This document shows positions 55,734 through 64,000 of a stretch of DNA of 64,000 bases, piece after piece (position 1 is the stretch's first letter; the number at the start of each line of letters is the position of its first letter). The notes beneath the pieces were generated by a model. That model saw nothing but the letters and a program-made list of their open reading frames with translations. It was not told the DNA's origin and did not search any database. A program made the translations under genes and the position numbers. Source of the DNA: Neopestalotiopsis rosae (lineage: Eukaryota > Ascomycota > Sordariomycetes > Amphisphaeriales > Sporocadaceae); assembly GCA_023078685.1 (NCBI GenBank), contig JALGAS010000009.1, positions 2,976,001-3,040,000 of the forward strand. The letters are read 5' to 3'.

Positions 55734-56132
55734 ATGGCTGTTCTTAAAAAGACGCATTTGACCGGCTTCCCTAAGTTGAGTGCTTCGCAGCAAGGTGAAG
55801 ATGTTGCGACTCAGAAGTTGTCATTCCGTGGAAAGCTCGGCTGGGAGGATGTGGGTTTGATGCTTCAGCAGATGCTTGAGGCTGACCCACACAGACGTGT
55901 GTCCGCATCCACGCACCCAAGGCTCCCCTATGGCAGCACAGTGTATAGGATTCTGGTGGAGGGTATGCGAAGGTATCTCCTTGCTCGTTCGAAAACACCT
56001 GTCCCTTGCATTCCATTAGCCACTCGTACAGGATCACTTGTTTCCATACACAAGGTTGACTTCATACCAAAGTACAGGTTAGGATATAGAACCAATATAA
56101 GTGAACATAGCCAAGGGCTGCAAACTCCTTGA
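55734..56132 (+). CDS. hypothetical protein, doubtful
   Basis: ATG at 55734, 132 residues (KKTHLTGFPKLSASQQGEDV, KLGWEDVGLMLQQMLEADPH). The phrase LQQMLEADPHRRVSA resembles the end of protein-kinase catalytic domains (the ML-DP-RI-A region), so this may be a relic of a kinase C-lobe. The remainder is not kinase-like and there is no other kinase motif upstream. Confidence 0.3.
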   Translation: MAVLKKTHLTGFPKLSASQQGEDVATQKLSFRGKLGWEDVGLMLQQMLEADPHRRVSASTHPRLPYGSTVYRILVEGMRRYLLARSKTPVPCIPLATRTGSLVSIHKVDFIPKYRLGYRTNISEHSQGLQTP

Positions 56133-56461
56133 GAAGTGGATCTTATCACCGCGTCCCGCCTCTGCTCTCCATCATGGTTCAGAAGGTACTGTAGCGGTCA
56201 TTTTGCTTCAATCACGGTGCATTAAGCGCTGGCATTCGGACTGAAGTATTTGTCGTCGTTTCGTCAGCTCATAGATGCTCAACGGAATACCGACCAATGA
56301 CAGCATCTTTATCACAACGACATCGGCTCGGTCCTCCACAAACCGCTCAAGATTGCACAGGCTAACCAATGTACGAGCTGCTGCCCGCAGGCATGGTTCC
56401 CAAGGGATGCATGAGTGAAGGACTCGAACTGTGGGTCTAGCACCCGCAAGCCGAACACATG

Positions 56462-56660
56462 TGGGCTTAATTCCGGAAGATAACCCTTGTTGTCCGTAGG
56501 ACAGAAAAGTATCCCACCACAGAAGAGTATCCAAGGCATGGAAGAGTGTCCCAACACAGAACAGTAACCAACACAGAACAGTAACCAACACAGAACAGTA
56601 ACCAACACAGAACAGTAACCACCACAGAACAGTAACCACCACAGAAGATTATCCCATCGG
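56462..56660 (-). repeat. minisatellite array (cluster 2) and left inverted copy
   Basis: CAGTAACCAACACAGAA (17 bp) is repeated four to six times between about 56560 and 56640, with related 17-18 bp units (CCCACCACAGAAGAGTAT) before and after. The part 56478-56560, reversed, aligns with 59315-59432: TGCCTTGGATACT, TTCTGTGGTGGGATA and CGGACAACAAGGGTTATCTT against GGGACAACGAGGGTTCTCTT. Confidence 0.85.
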
Positions 56661-56747
56661 CTACCATGTCAATTCTTCTCGTCCGTTTTTTTGATTTTCT
56701 GATTTGTTTTCTGAGACTCTCGACCATTTACGAGGTTGCTTTAGTAC

Positions 56748-56777
56748 ACACACACACACACACACACAGAGAGAGAT
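56748..56777. repeat. (CA)n(GA)n microsatellite
   Basis: About eleven CA repeats followed by GAGAGAGA. Expected to be length-variable. Confidence 0.9.
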
Positions 56778-57287
56778 AGTGAATTCGGGTGTGCGAACAA
56801 TCTAACGGCCTCGTTGCACTCGTGAAAGGTCGTATTTTCTGCAGCGAGTGGGAGGACCAAGGATCTCATGGACCGGTTGGTCATAGTGCCAGCGGCAATG
56901 CATAGGCAGTTCCGCGACAGCACGTTTGGTATGGCTGTGCCCCATGTTGACAGTTGAGTCGTACTACCACATTGGAAATGTTGTGCCCCCAATTCTGGAC
57001 TGAGCATCCGGCCCCACTCTCAATCGTACGTACCTGCTAAGAGCCAAAAAGTTCTCTCTGCACTAAATATCCGCATAATGATTGCTCTGATTGACACCAT
57101 CTCAACTAGTGTTCACAGGTATCCCCTACATCCCCAAATTGCTAAGTCTTTTCCGTCGGGTGAGCGCACTCAAGACATACTCTCCCAGACAGAGCAGTTC
57201 GATAACTATATCACAACTAGTATATCTCATACAGCAACACGCCTAACCGTAGTCAAGTCAAGATCTCTCTGCCATCAAGCTAGAAAA

Positions 57288-59111
57288 CTACTCTTCTTCA
57301 TAGGGAACCGTCACGACACCCATGAAATCCAATCGTTCAAATCGCATACAAGAAGCTGCAACAAGACATATGGCTCCAGCAGCAAGAGTGATGTAGAAAC
57401 AGCTGACAATAGACTCGGTGACGGCCTTGACGATCGATACAAGCACTTCTGGTCGTCCGAGCGCATCGAGAGCGGACGATCCAGTTCCGGCTAAGAGCTC
57501 GCGCATGTCATGGCTAGAGAAATCAAGGCCCGAAGCGACATCGCCGATCTTTTTTGCCCCAATATTTTCATAGATAGCTCCGGAGATGGCCAGCGAGGCC
57601 GCAACGCCTCCCATCTGCGCCATATTGAACAGGGCTGCCGCGTCCATATGATCACGAGGATGAAGGACCACCGATGAGATGGGTAATGAGATCGACCACA
57701 TCAGTCCCACTCCCGCCCCTATGATAGCTTCGAAGCCCATCACACTCGCCTCGGATGACTGAGCGGTAATTGTATGTTGAAGCCCGCCACCAATGAGCAC
57801 CAGCGCCCCGCCTAGCAAAAAAAATGCTTTCGGATACCTAAGGCGAGGAAGTAGGAGCCCGGATAGGAAGGTGAAGAAGATGAAAACGGAGATGAACGGA
57901 AGGATCCGTACTGCAGCAGCCAGTGCTCCGCGCTCGCGGGTGAATCCGAAATAGATGGGAGTATAATAAAGTGTCACACCGTAGGCTGCAGCCGCCATCC
58001 ACACACACAGGGTCGGCAACGAAATATGGCGCTTTTTGAGCAGATGCCATGGCAGAGCCCTTTTCTTAGGGGATGTGAAAAGGCAGAAAAATTGCTGAGC
58101 GGCAAAGGCGCATACAATAACACCGAATAGAGTCCATGTGGCCACCGCTGATCTCGAGCCCCAGGACCACGTAGTCCCGGAAAACACCGAAGCAAGTCCA
58201 AAGAGCACAAAGATGCCAATCCATAGGATCCCACCAACCCAGTCAATGTCTCGGAGGTTTTGTAAGACGGATCGTTTCGTGGGCTGACGATGTGATGGAT
58301 ACAAAAGCAGCACTGAGGAGGCCGAGGCGACTATAGGGATAATGACGTAGAAGGCCTACATAGATGTGGTCAGCAGACTGGACATATCAAGGGCAGCTCG
58401 AGGTATATACCCATCTCCATGTCGTATGCTCGTTCTCGGAGAAGGCCCCTCCGACTATAGGGCCGGCCAGAAGACCAAGAGCAAAACACGCGCCCACAAG
58501 CGCCTGGACAAGTGGAAGCTCGGCTGGCCGTGCGAATATCACGTTGTAAGACAGTATTCTGGTGTGCCGGTAAGAAAGGAAGGGTATCGTGATTTGATCA
58601 TCATAACTGTACTTACATTTGATATAATGAAACAGATCCGAGCGACATCACTACGCGACCAACGATGATGGACTCAATGTTGGGCGCAGCGCCGGCGAGC
58701 GCCGAGCCCGCCAGAGTCAGCAGGCATGACACAAAGCCTATCCACTTCATATTGCAGAACGGCATCAGGGTCCTTATGAGGGGGATCACTGCGATGCCGG
58801 TCAGAGAGTAGGATAATCCTACCCAGGGAAGGAGCTCGATTTGTCCGAATGACTGATGGATAGAAACTTGCACGTTGGCAGCATTGCTGGTGTCGTAACC
58901 TGGAGACATGATCAGGCTACAGGAACAATGGATTTAGATGATGGGGAGGGAAGCTAGGCGCACCGCCGATGGCCGATAGGATCAGATTTCCGAACAACAC
59001 GATCCTCCAGCGAAGCCGTGACACGCTGTCACGCGGGTGAATCGCACTTTGCACAACGGTGTGGCCATCTTTGCCATCGTGTCGTTCTGCATCTTTGCTG
59101 CTGTCCATCAT
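57288..59111 (-). CDS. MFS transporter, DHA2-like (14-helix type)
   Basis: Four exons (59111-58964, 58899-58617, 58558-58411, 58355-57288) join in phase to 548 residues. The N-terminal cytoplasmic part has DSSKDAERHDGKDG; helix 1 starts RIVLFGNLILSAIGG. Conserved elements: LPWVGLSYSLTGIAVIPL, IIVGRVVMSLGSVSL, ALVGACFALGLLAGPIVGGA (motif C region) and TWRWAFYVIIPI at a splice junction, then ten or so further hydrophobic helices (for example PWHLLKKRHISLPTLCVWMA). The family exports drugs, toxins or siderophores by proton antiport at the plasma membrane or vacuole. No metabolite genes are nearby, so the substrate is unknown. Inverted minisatellite-bearing repeats lie 0.6 kb downstream and 0.2 kb upstream of it. 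Confidence 0.92.
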
Positions 59112-59314
59112 GATAAAATGCGCAAGGCGTACTCTAAAAATTTACAAAGATGAGATTGAAGCTTTTGAGCAAATTTACTGAGTGACGCAACTCATGTGCA
59201 ACCTTGCACTGTATTTAAATTACTTGAAGACTCTATTTCTCAATTCCTTGGATAGGAAAAAGCGGAGCGATTGTCTGGAACCGGTACGTTTTGGTACTTG
59301 AATACAGTTTTGAG

Positions 59315-59432
59315 GTGCTGGGATATTCTTCTGTGCCTTGGATACTGTTCTGTGGTGGGATAACCTTCTATGTTGAGATACTCTTCAGTCCTAGGGACAA
59401 CGAGGGTTCTCTTCCAGAGTTGAAGATTTTTG
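59315..59432 (+). repeat. minisatellite cluster 3 and right inverted copy
   Basis: GGGATATTCTTCTGTGCCTT, GGATACTGTTCTGTGGTGGG, GAGATACTCTTCAGTCC, then GGGACAACGAGGGTTCTCTT. This is the reverse complement of the left copy at 56478-56560, with one extra repeat unit. Confidence 0.8.
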
Positions 59433-59654
59433 GTGTAGCTCCCCTGATGTCCCTGCCTCTAATGATCATGAAGCAGGTTGACCTTCAATACTCAGCGCCT
59501 TGGTGTCGAGTTGTGGATTGTGACCTTGAAATGTAACCATAGTGACTCCTTGCTTCCCAATACTGGTACCTCCCAGCCGTTCGAGGCATTGCAGCAGATT
59601 TACTCCAGGCTCTAAGTTCTAAGGTTGTGCTCGATAGTGTCCATAGACGCGGGA

Positions 59655-59735
59655 CTCACTTCTGCACCTTGGATACTGTTTTGTGTTGGATACTGTTTTG
59701 TGGTGTAGTACTCTTCTGGATACTTTTCCGGAATT
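59655..59735 (+). repeat. minisatellite cluster 4
   Basis: TTGGATACTGTTTTGTG twice, then TAGTACTCTTCTGGATAC. Same family, same orientation as cluster 3. Confidence 0.75.
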
Positions 59736-60056
59736 GTGTATATGTCGTGGAGTACCCCTGACAGATATACAAAGCAATTTGGCGAGATGTATGGATTCTG
59801 GACTCAAATATCCTATACCATACCGACGCGATAAGAGCTGTTAGGGAGAAGTCCATGGAAAGCGGGTGATCAGGATCTGCGAAGCAACCGACGGTCCCAT
59901 CAATGTCTTTGATCCAGACGCAGAGAAGCTGGCTGCCTTGGAGGACAATGCGATGAAAAAGATTAGCCATGTGCTCTTGTCGGTCCCGTCCACGGCATGA
60001 AGCATAGTGTGTCTTACTTAGTTTGTCAGGAAAAGCCGATTATGACTGTCTCTGTA
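59736..60056. other. no supported gene
   Basis: Short frames only between minisatellite clusters. Confidence 0.45.
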
Positions 60057-60165
60057 TCTCACCACAGAAGAGTATCCCACCACGTAACAGTAGACTAGCA
60101 CTGAATAGCAGCCCAGCACACAAGAATAGCACTGGACAAACAGGACAGAAGAGTATACTAGCTTC
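60057..60165 (-). repeat. minisatellite cluster 5
   Basis: CTCACCACAGAAGAGTATCC, then degenerate units (CCACGTAACAGTAGACTAG, CAGCACACAAGAATAGCA) and GGACAGAAGAGTATACTA. Orientation as in clusters 1 and 2. Confidence 0.75.
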
Positions 60166-61063
60166 TATAGTATTTCGGCCAGCCACATTCAGCACTCGCC
60201 CCAAGTACTTCTTGAGCTTGCATTCCATCATTTGTTGTTATTCGTCTTCTACGTAAAATGTAAAGGAAGCATATTGTGAATTGTAGGTCCTCCCAGTCCA
60301 AATTTGCTGGGCCGTCTCTGCAACCTCCAGAGCACTCTAAAGCAGAGGATGGAAGAACTGTTGATTGACAAATAGATGACAAGCAATTTGGTACCGTGAG
60401 CTTAAATGTCTTTAGGTGGCTGAGGTTCTTATGGATGGCAATCCCAGGTGGATCTGGCTGAGGGACCGCAATGTCAGCGCCGAATATGAATCGTCCGTGC
60501 TCAAAGGCTAGAGAAGAGAAACAGTGACAGGAAGGGGATTTTGATCCCATCTGTATCCCAATTGTCTTGTATTCGTAGAAATATTTATAAATTGGCGAGA
60601 TTCTATTCTAGAGAACACATGTGTTAAGAGACTAGAGACAACTTGCAGATCAAGACTTTGGTGCATTCCGAGTGAGCCCCGACCTTTTGTGGGAGGTACG
60701 GTCGTGAGCATGCGGTTCTCCACTTCCTGTGCCTAGAGCCCATTCCAAGGCCCACCAGCCGGGATATACACTGGACGCCTTGCTGGTAGTAGAGCTTCTT
60801 CCAGCCGATGAGGTAGTCGCACCCTGGTCGTCGCGCATCTCTACTAGTGACTGACCAGATATATTGCGAGAATGCTCCTGATTGTCTGTTCGTATATTTT
60901 CCATGTTGGCGGTTCACAGTTGTTCGACAACAAAAATTACCGGTTGTGTAGCTTCTTTTGCTTAATCGGAATGAAAAATTAGAGAGGCAGCGCCTTACAA
61001 TCAACAGTAATTATTTGATACTACAAGTCGATTTGCAGAGTAGGTTCCCGGAAATAGCTGTGC
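60166..61063. other. gene-poor stretch with one weak minus frame
   Basis: The minus frame at 60904-60650 (MENIRTDNQEHSRNISGQSL, ending TRNAPKS) begins with an ATG and is Ser/Gly-rich. No domain; not supported as a gene. Confidence 0.35.
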
Positions 61064-61182
61064 TCCAACGCTATGATTATACGTGCGGAGAATACTCGTA
61101 AACTGTAGGAAGATGAGTGGGCGCATTCAGCAGGCATAGTTATGATGATGCCACTTCTAAAGTAATAGTTTCATACAGTAAT
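61064..61182 (+). repeat. dispersed repeat, partner at 49217
   Basis: GATTATACGTGCGG, ACTCGTAAACTGTAGGAAG, GGGCGCATTCAGCAGGCATA and GATGCCACTTCTAAAGT match 49217-49332 at most positions, same orientation. Confidence 0.7.
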
Positions 61183-61459
61183 GTGATGGCAGCTGTACAC
61201 TTGCGAGGCTCCAACCGATATCATGCTCTTTCAAGAAGCTTTCAGCGTTTCTGGTCAATATGAGCTATTATGTGCTACAGAATTGTTCTGCTACGTTCGG
61301 GAGAAAATGTGGCATGAGTAGGGGTGCTTCGGTCAATGTTGGAAGTGTCCTGGACTCACGGATCCATCCACCATCGACGCTGTATCGCTTGTCGTTTTGA
61401 TGATCCATGTCCCGACAGTTTGGTACACTAAGAGCAGGAACGCCAGGGGAGTTCTAATC

Positions 61460-61655
61460 CCAACACAGAACAGTATCCCGCTACAGAAGTGTAACCCACC
61501 ACAGAAGCGTATCCCACCACAGAAGCGTATCCCACCACAGAACAGTATTCCGGCACAGAACAGTATCCCAGAAGAATACCCCAGAGGAATATCCCAAAAG
61601 AATATCCCAGAAGATATCTCAGCACAGAAGTTACCCCAATACAGAATTGTATCTC
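61460..61655 (-). repeat. minisatellite array (cluster 6), left arm of converging pair
   Basis: CCCACCACAGAAGCGTAT (18 bp) in near-perfect tandem, then CCCGGCACAG-type and shortened units (AATATCCCAGAAG, AATATCCCAAAAG). Faces cluster 7 in opposite orientation about 120 bases away. Confidence 0.85.
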
Positions 61656-61774
61656 GACAACCACTCCGCCTCCAGCAGTCTAGAGCGGACATCCTTCCTA
61701 AATACGACAATGAAATAAAACATAATGATCATTTCAGAATGGCACAATCTCAACGTGATCTTCTGTCCTGTTTA

Positions 61775-62005
61775 TTTGGGATACTCTTCTGTATTGGAAT
61801 ACACTTCTGTCTTGGGATACACTTCTGTGTCGGGATACTGTTCTATGCTGCGATATTCTTCTGGGATATTCTTTTTGGAATACTCTTCTGTGTTGTGATA
61901 CTCTTCTGTGTTGCGATACTCTTCTGTGTTGCGATACTCTTCTGCGTTGCGATACTCTTCTGTGTTGCGATACTCTTCTGCGTTGCGATACTCTTCTGTG
62001 CTGGA
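61775..62005 (+). repeat. minisatellite array (cluster 7), right arm of converging pair
   Basis: ACTCTTCTGTGTTGCGAT (18 bp) is repeated about seven times between 61878 and 62003, with only C/T changes. It is preceded by variant units (GGGATACACTTCTGTGTC, GGGATACTGTTCTATGCT). This is the most regular array of the family and probably the youngest. Confidence 0.9.
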
Positions 62006-64000
62006 ACAGAAAGTAAAGCGGCGCTGAATGTAAACACACTCGGTCCATACCTGACTGCTTCACTACTTGGCAAAGATGCTCCATTTCCGACGCAGGACCC
62101 AATATCCCTCTTCAGATCTATGCAAAATTGTACCATCAGAGCACAGTTCCTGCGCTTTTCAGTACCTAACCCGTCCCTCGCATTTGTGCAAACAACTGTG
62201 ATGCAATGGACTATGTCCTGACTCTCATCAATATAAATTGAAACATAGGACAATACACGTTAGCGGCGAGAATACGACGCAGGAAAAGAGTCGAGAAAAG
62301 AGCAGCGATGGATTATTATTATATACATACTGTGCAGCAAAATACACAATGGCCATCTGGAAAATGTCGTATTGGCCCCTGATTGCATAGAGTGTTCCAG
62401 AGGTATATTATTTGTGTTCAATTGAGCCAAAAATCGGATTTCACTGACCTCGATGCAGATCCAAAAGGGGCATTTTGGACGTAGTAAACAAAGCATCGGC
62501 ACTCAGCTACGTAGACAGGTTCGAAGAAAAGTGTAATACAAGGCGAACGTGAACATTGACGTCTAGCTAGATGACATATGCATCTTAAGAAGGCAAAATT
62601 GTGGCTCTCCTAATATGCGCCAAATGCCAACCTGCCAAGCCTGAAAACAGGTGGTATTTCCCAGCTGAGGTTGTTGCCAGCATTAGTTTTGTAGACCGTG
62701 GGAACATATTGTATCTAATAAAGAATTGTGTCTCGAGCTTTCTGATATGCAATGGAGGTTAGTATCAGCGAGCCTAAGCATCCACAAAATCTGGCAGTTC
62801 TCGATATAGAGCAAGTCAGCAAAACAACACCGCGTCAACATCAGACAAACACGTTGGGAGAAGCTCTAATTATAGAATTCAAAAGCCGGTTTCGTTACAG
62901 ACTTTTAGGCTCATACAGTACATGGAGTGTGGCATTGTGCCTCTGGAACGTCTGGCTGACATCCCTATAGCTCAGAACTGCCACTGTCAACATTGGTGAG
63001 GTGCAGCAGTACGGATGCAGCGCCTGAAATTTCAATATATGAGGCTCCTAGATAATATGAGAGCTTATTCACAACGATTCAACATGAGGTATGTTGTCTA
63101 TTGCGGCATTCAAATTTATATTAGGTCCTAAGCTACAACCGGCTCCCTTAGTGGCATCGTGTGAATGCTAATCAAAGAAATATAGATATATGTGAGGCAC
63201 AAAGGATAAACATGTTGCAGGAATTTATCAGGGCTAATACGTACCAGACAGGATGTTGCCGACTGCGCGAAATCTCGAGCTGATCCAGAACTTGTGGTAG
63301 CTTGTGTAGAACCTAACTTTTTCTATACGTCTCCTAAATCAGAGGAAACATCCATTGAAATGAACTAAGGCATATATACTTCGAGATTAAATTGATTTTC
63401 ATAGCTTGTCAATAATGCCATGAACCTTCGAGGGAACATATACCGATGGCCAGACCGATCCTGCTTTGCACCCCCTCTCTATCACCAAAACTATTTGAGG
63501 GGCGAAATGAGAAGTATTGTCTAAAGCAGCGTGGCCGCCTGGCAATATTTCCAGAAGTAATACATAGATGCATTCTGCCGGAGGACCGAAGATTAACAAT
63601 TCCATTTCTTGTCCAGAATTGTTTCGTAGGGCTGACACAGAGTGCTTAAGTCACCCCTCCTCATAATGTATTCTTGTCATAAATACAACAATGGACGCTC
63701 AAGATCGTCTGCAACCAGTGTGACTCAGGTAGTAAATTTCCATGCCGTTGCTAGGACTGCGGAGAGTTCAGCTCCATACATCGCAGGAAGCGATCTAGCC
63801 CCTTTGAATACCACGCAAGGTCGTGCCACCGCGTCAACACCAGTGAACAGGTGGCAGATGGGCGAGCGGAAGTTGAATTACTTTGGAGATAACTTGAATT
63901 GAGCTCGAAGCGTGTCGTTTCGTCCCTTATCTCTTCTTATCTTTCAAAGGCTTTCGACAATTTGTCATTACTCTCTTCGTGCATACTACAAGTGGAAGTT
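62006..64000. other. gene-poor end of window
   Basis: About 2 kb with short frames only. The plus frame at 62752-62970 (MEVSISEPKHPQNLAVLDIE ... TWSVALCLWNVWLTSL) looks like the N-terminus of a membrane transporter cut off after the first hydrophobic segment. The plus frame at about 63730-63902 (VNFHAVARTAESSAPYIAGS) has protein-like composition. Neither has enough support to call. Confidence 0.35.

Noticed and set aside
55820..55920. Protein kinase domain
   Set aside because: Only one phrase (MLEADPHRRVSA) resembles the kinase C-lobe; no glycine loop, HRD or DFG motif is found nearby.
56400..56480. tRNA-like sequence on the minus strand (AGTTCGAGTCC)
   Set aside because: T-stem bases are not complementary and no acceptor stem can be formed.
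56208..56727. Minus-strand frames rich in FCVGYCSVLVTVLCWL
   Set aside because: Translations of the 17-18 bp repeat units, open in several frames for the same reason.
54885..62005. CRISPR array
   Set aside because: Units are directly adjacent without spacers, vary in sequence and orientation, and the genome is fungal.
61397..62221. 274-residue plus-strand open frame
   Set aside because: It consists of translated 18-bp minisatellites (18 is a multiple of 3, so frames stay open) in two orientations; residues repeat as FCVAIL or PPQKRI with no protein logic.

Overview
The window looks like a gene-sparse, repeat-bearing accessory region of a filamentous ascomycete (Pezizomycotina). The evidence is the gene content: NACHT-type STAND proteins, Zn2Cys6 and forkhead regulators, a LaeA-like methyltransferase, MYND, BTB and F-box/ankyrin proteins and small secreted proteins. 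Genes carry short introns of roughly 45-95 bases with GT/AG ends and CTAAC-type branch sites. There is no operon structure and no bacterial signal. I cannot name the species. Coordinates of spliced genes were worked out by hand from reading frame, splice signals and phase; the best ones close exactly in phase over all exons.

Layout. 0.3-3.6 kb: a minus-strand STAND gene with a NACHT domain and C-terminal C2H2 zinc fingers. 6.1-13.4 kb: a run of three transcription factors (Zn2Cys6 on +, forkhead on -, Zn2Cys6 on -). 13.4-20 kb: mostly non-coding, with a MITE-like element and a 101-bp tandem repeat. 20.2-23.7 kb: a methyltransferase gene and an unknown gene. Later copies of parts of both lie at 51.9-52.6 kb and 54.5 kb. 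24-27.9 kb: repeats and little else. 28-38.2 kb: a mixed set (frameshifted unknown gene, MYND protein, Cys-rich protein, secreted double-psi-barrel-like protein, another frameshifted conserved gene, an unknown multi-exon gene, an F-box/ankyrin protein). 41.9-45.1 kb: an intact NWD-NACHT-ankyrin STAND gene. 48-53.7 kb: unknown small genes, a single-pass membrane protein, a methyltransferase relic and a BTB protein. 54.8-62 kb: a field of dispersed 17-18 bp minisatellites around a small secreted protein gene and a four-exon MFS transporter. The rest to 64 kb holds nothing I can support.

How it works together. There is no biosynthetic core enzyme (no PKS, NRPS or terpene synthase), so the regulators, methyltransferase and transporter are not a recognisable metabolite cluster. 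The themes are non-self recognition or signalling (two NACHT genes), regulation, and secreted or surface proteins, in a setting of duplication, decay and short repeats. The most unusual structures are a family of elements whose ends carry a near-perfect 23-bp palindrome (at least eight sites), and the minisatellite field, in which about 100-bp inverted copies flank the MFS gene.
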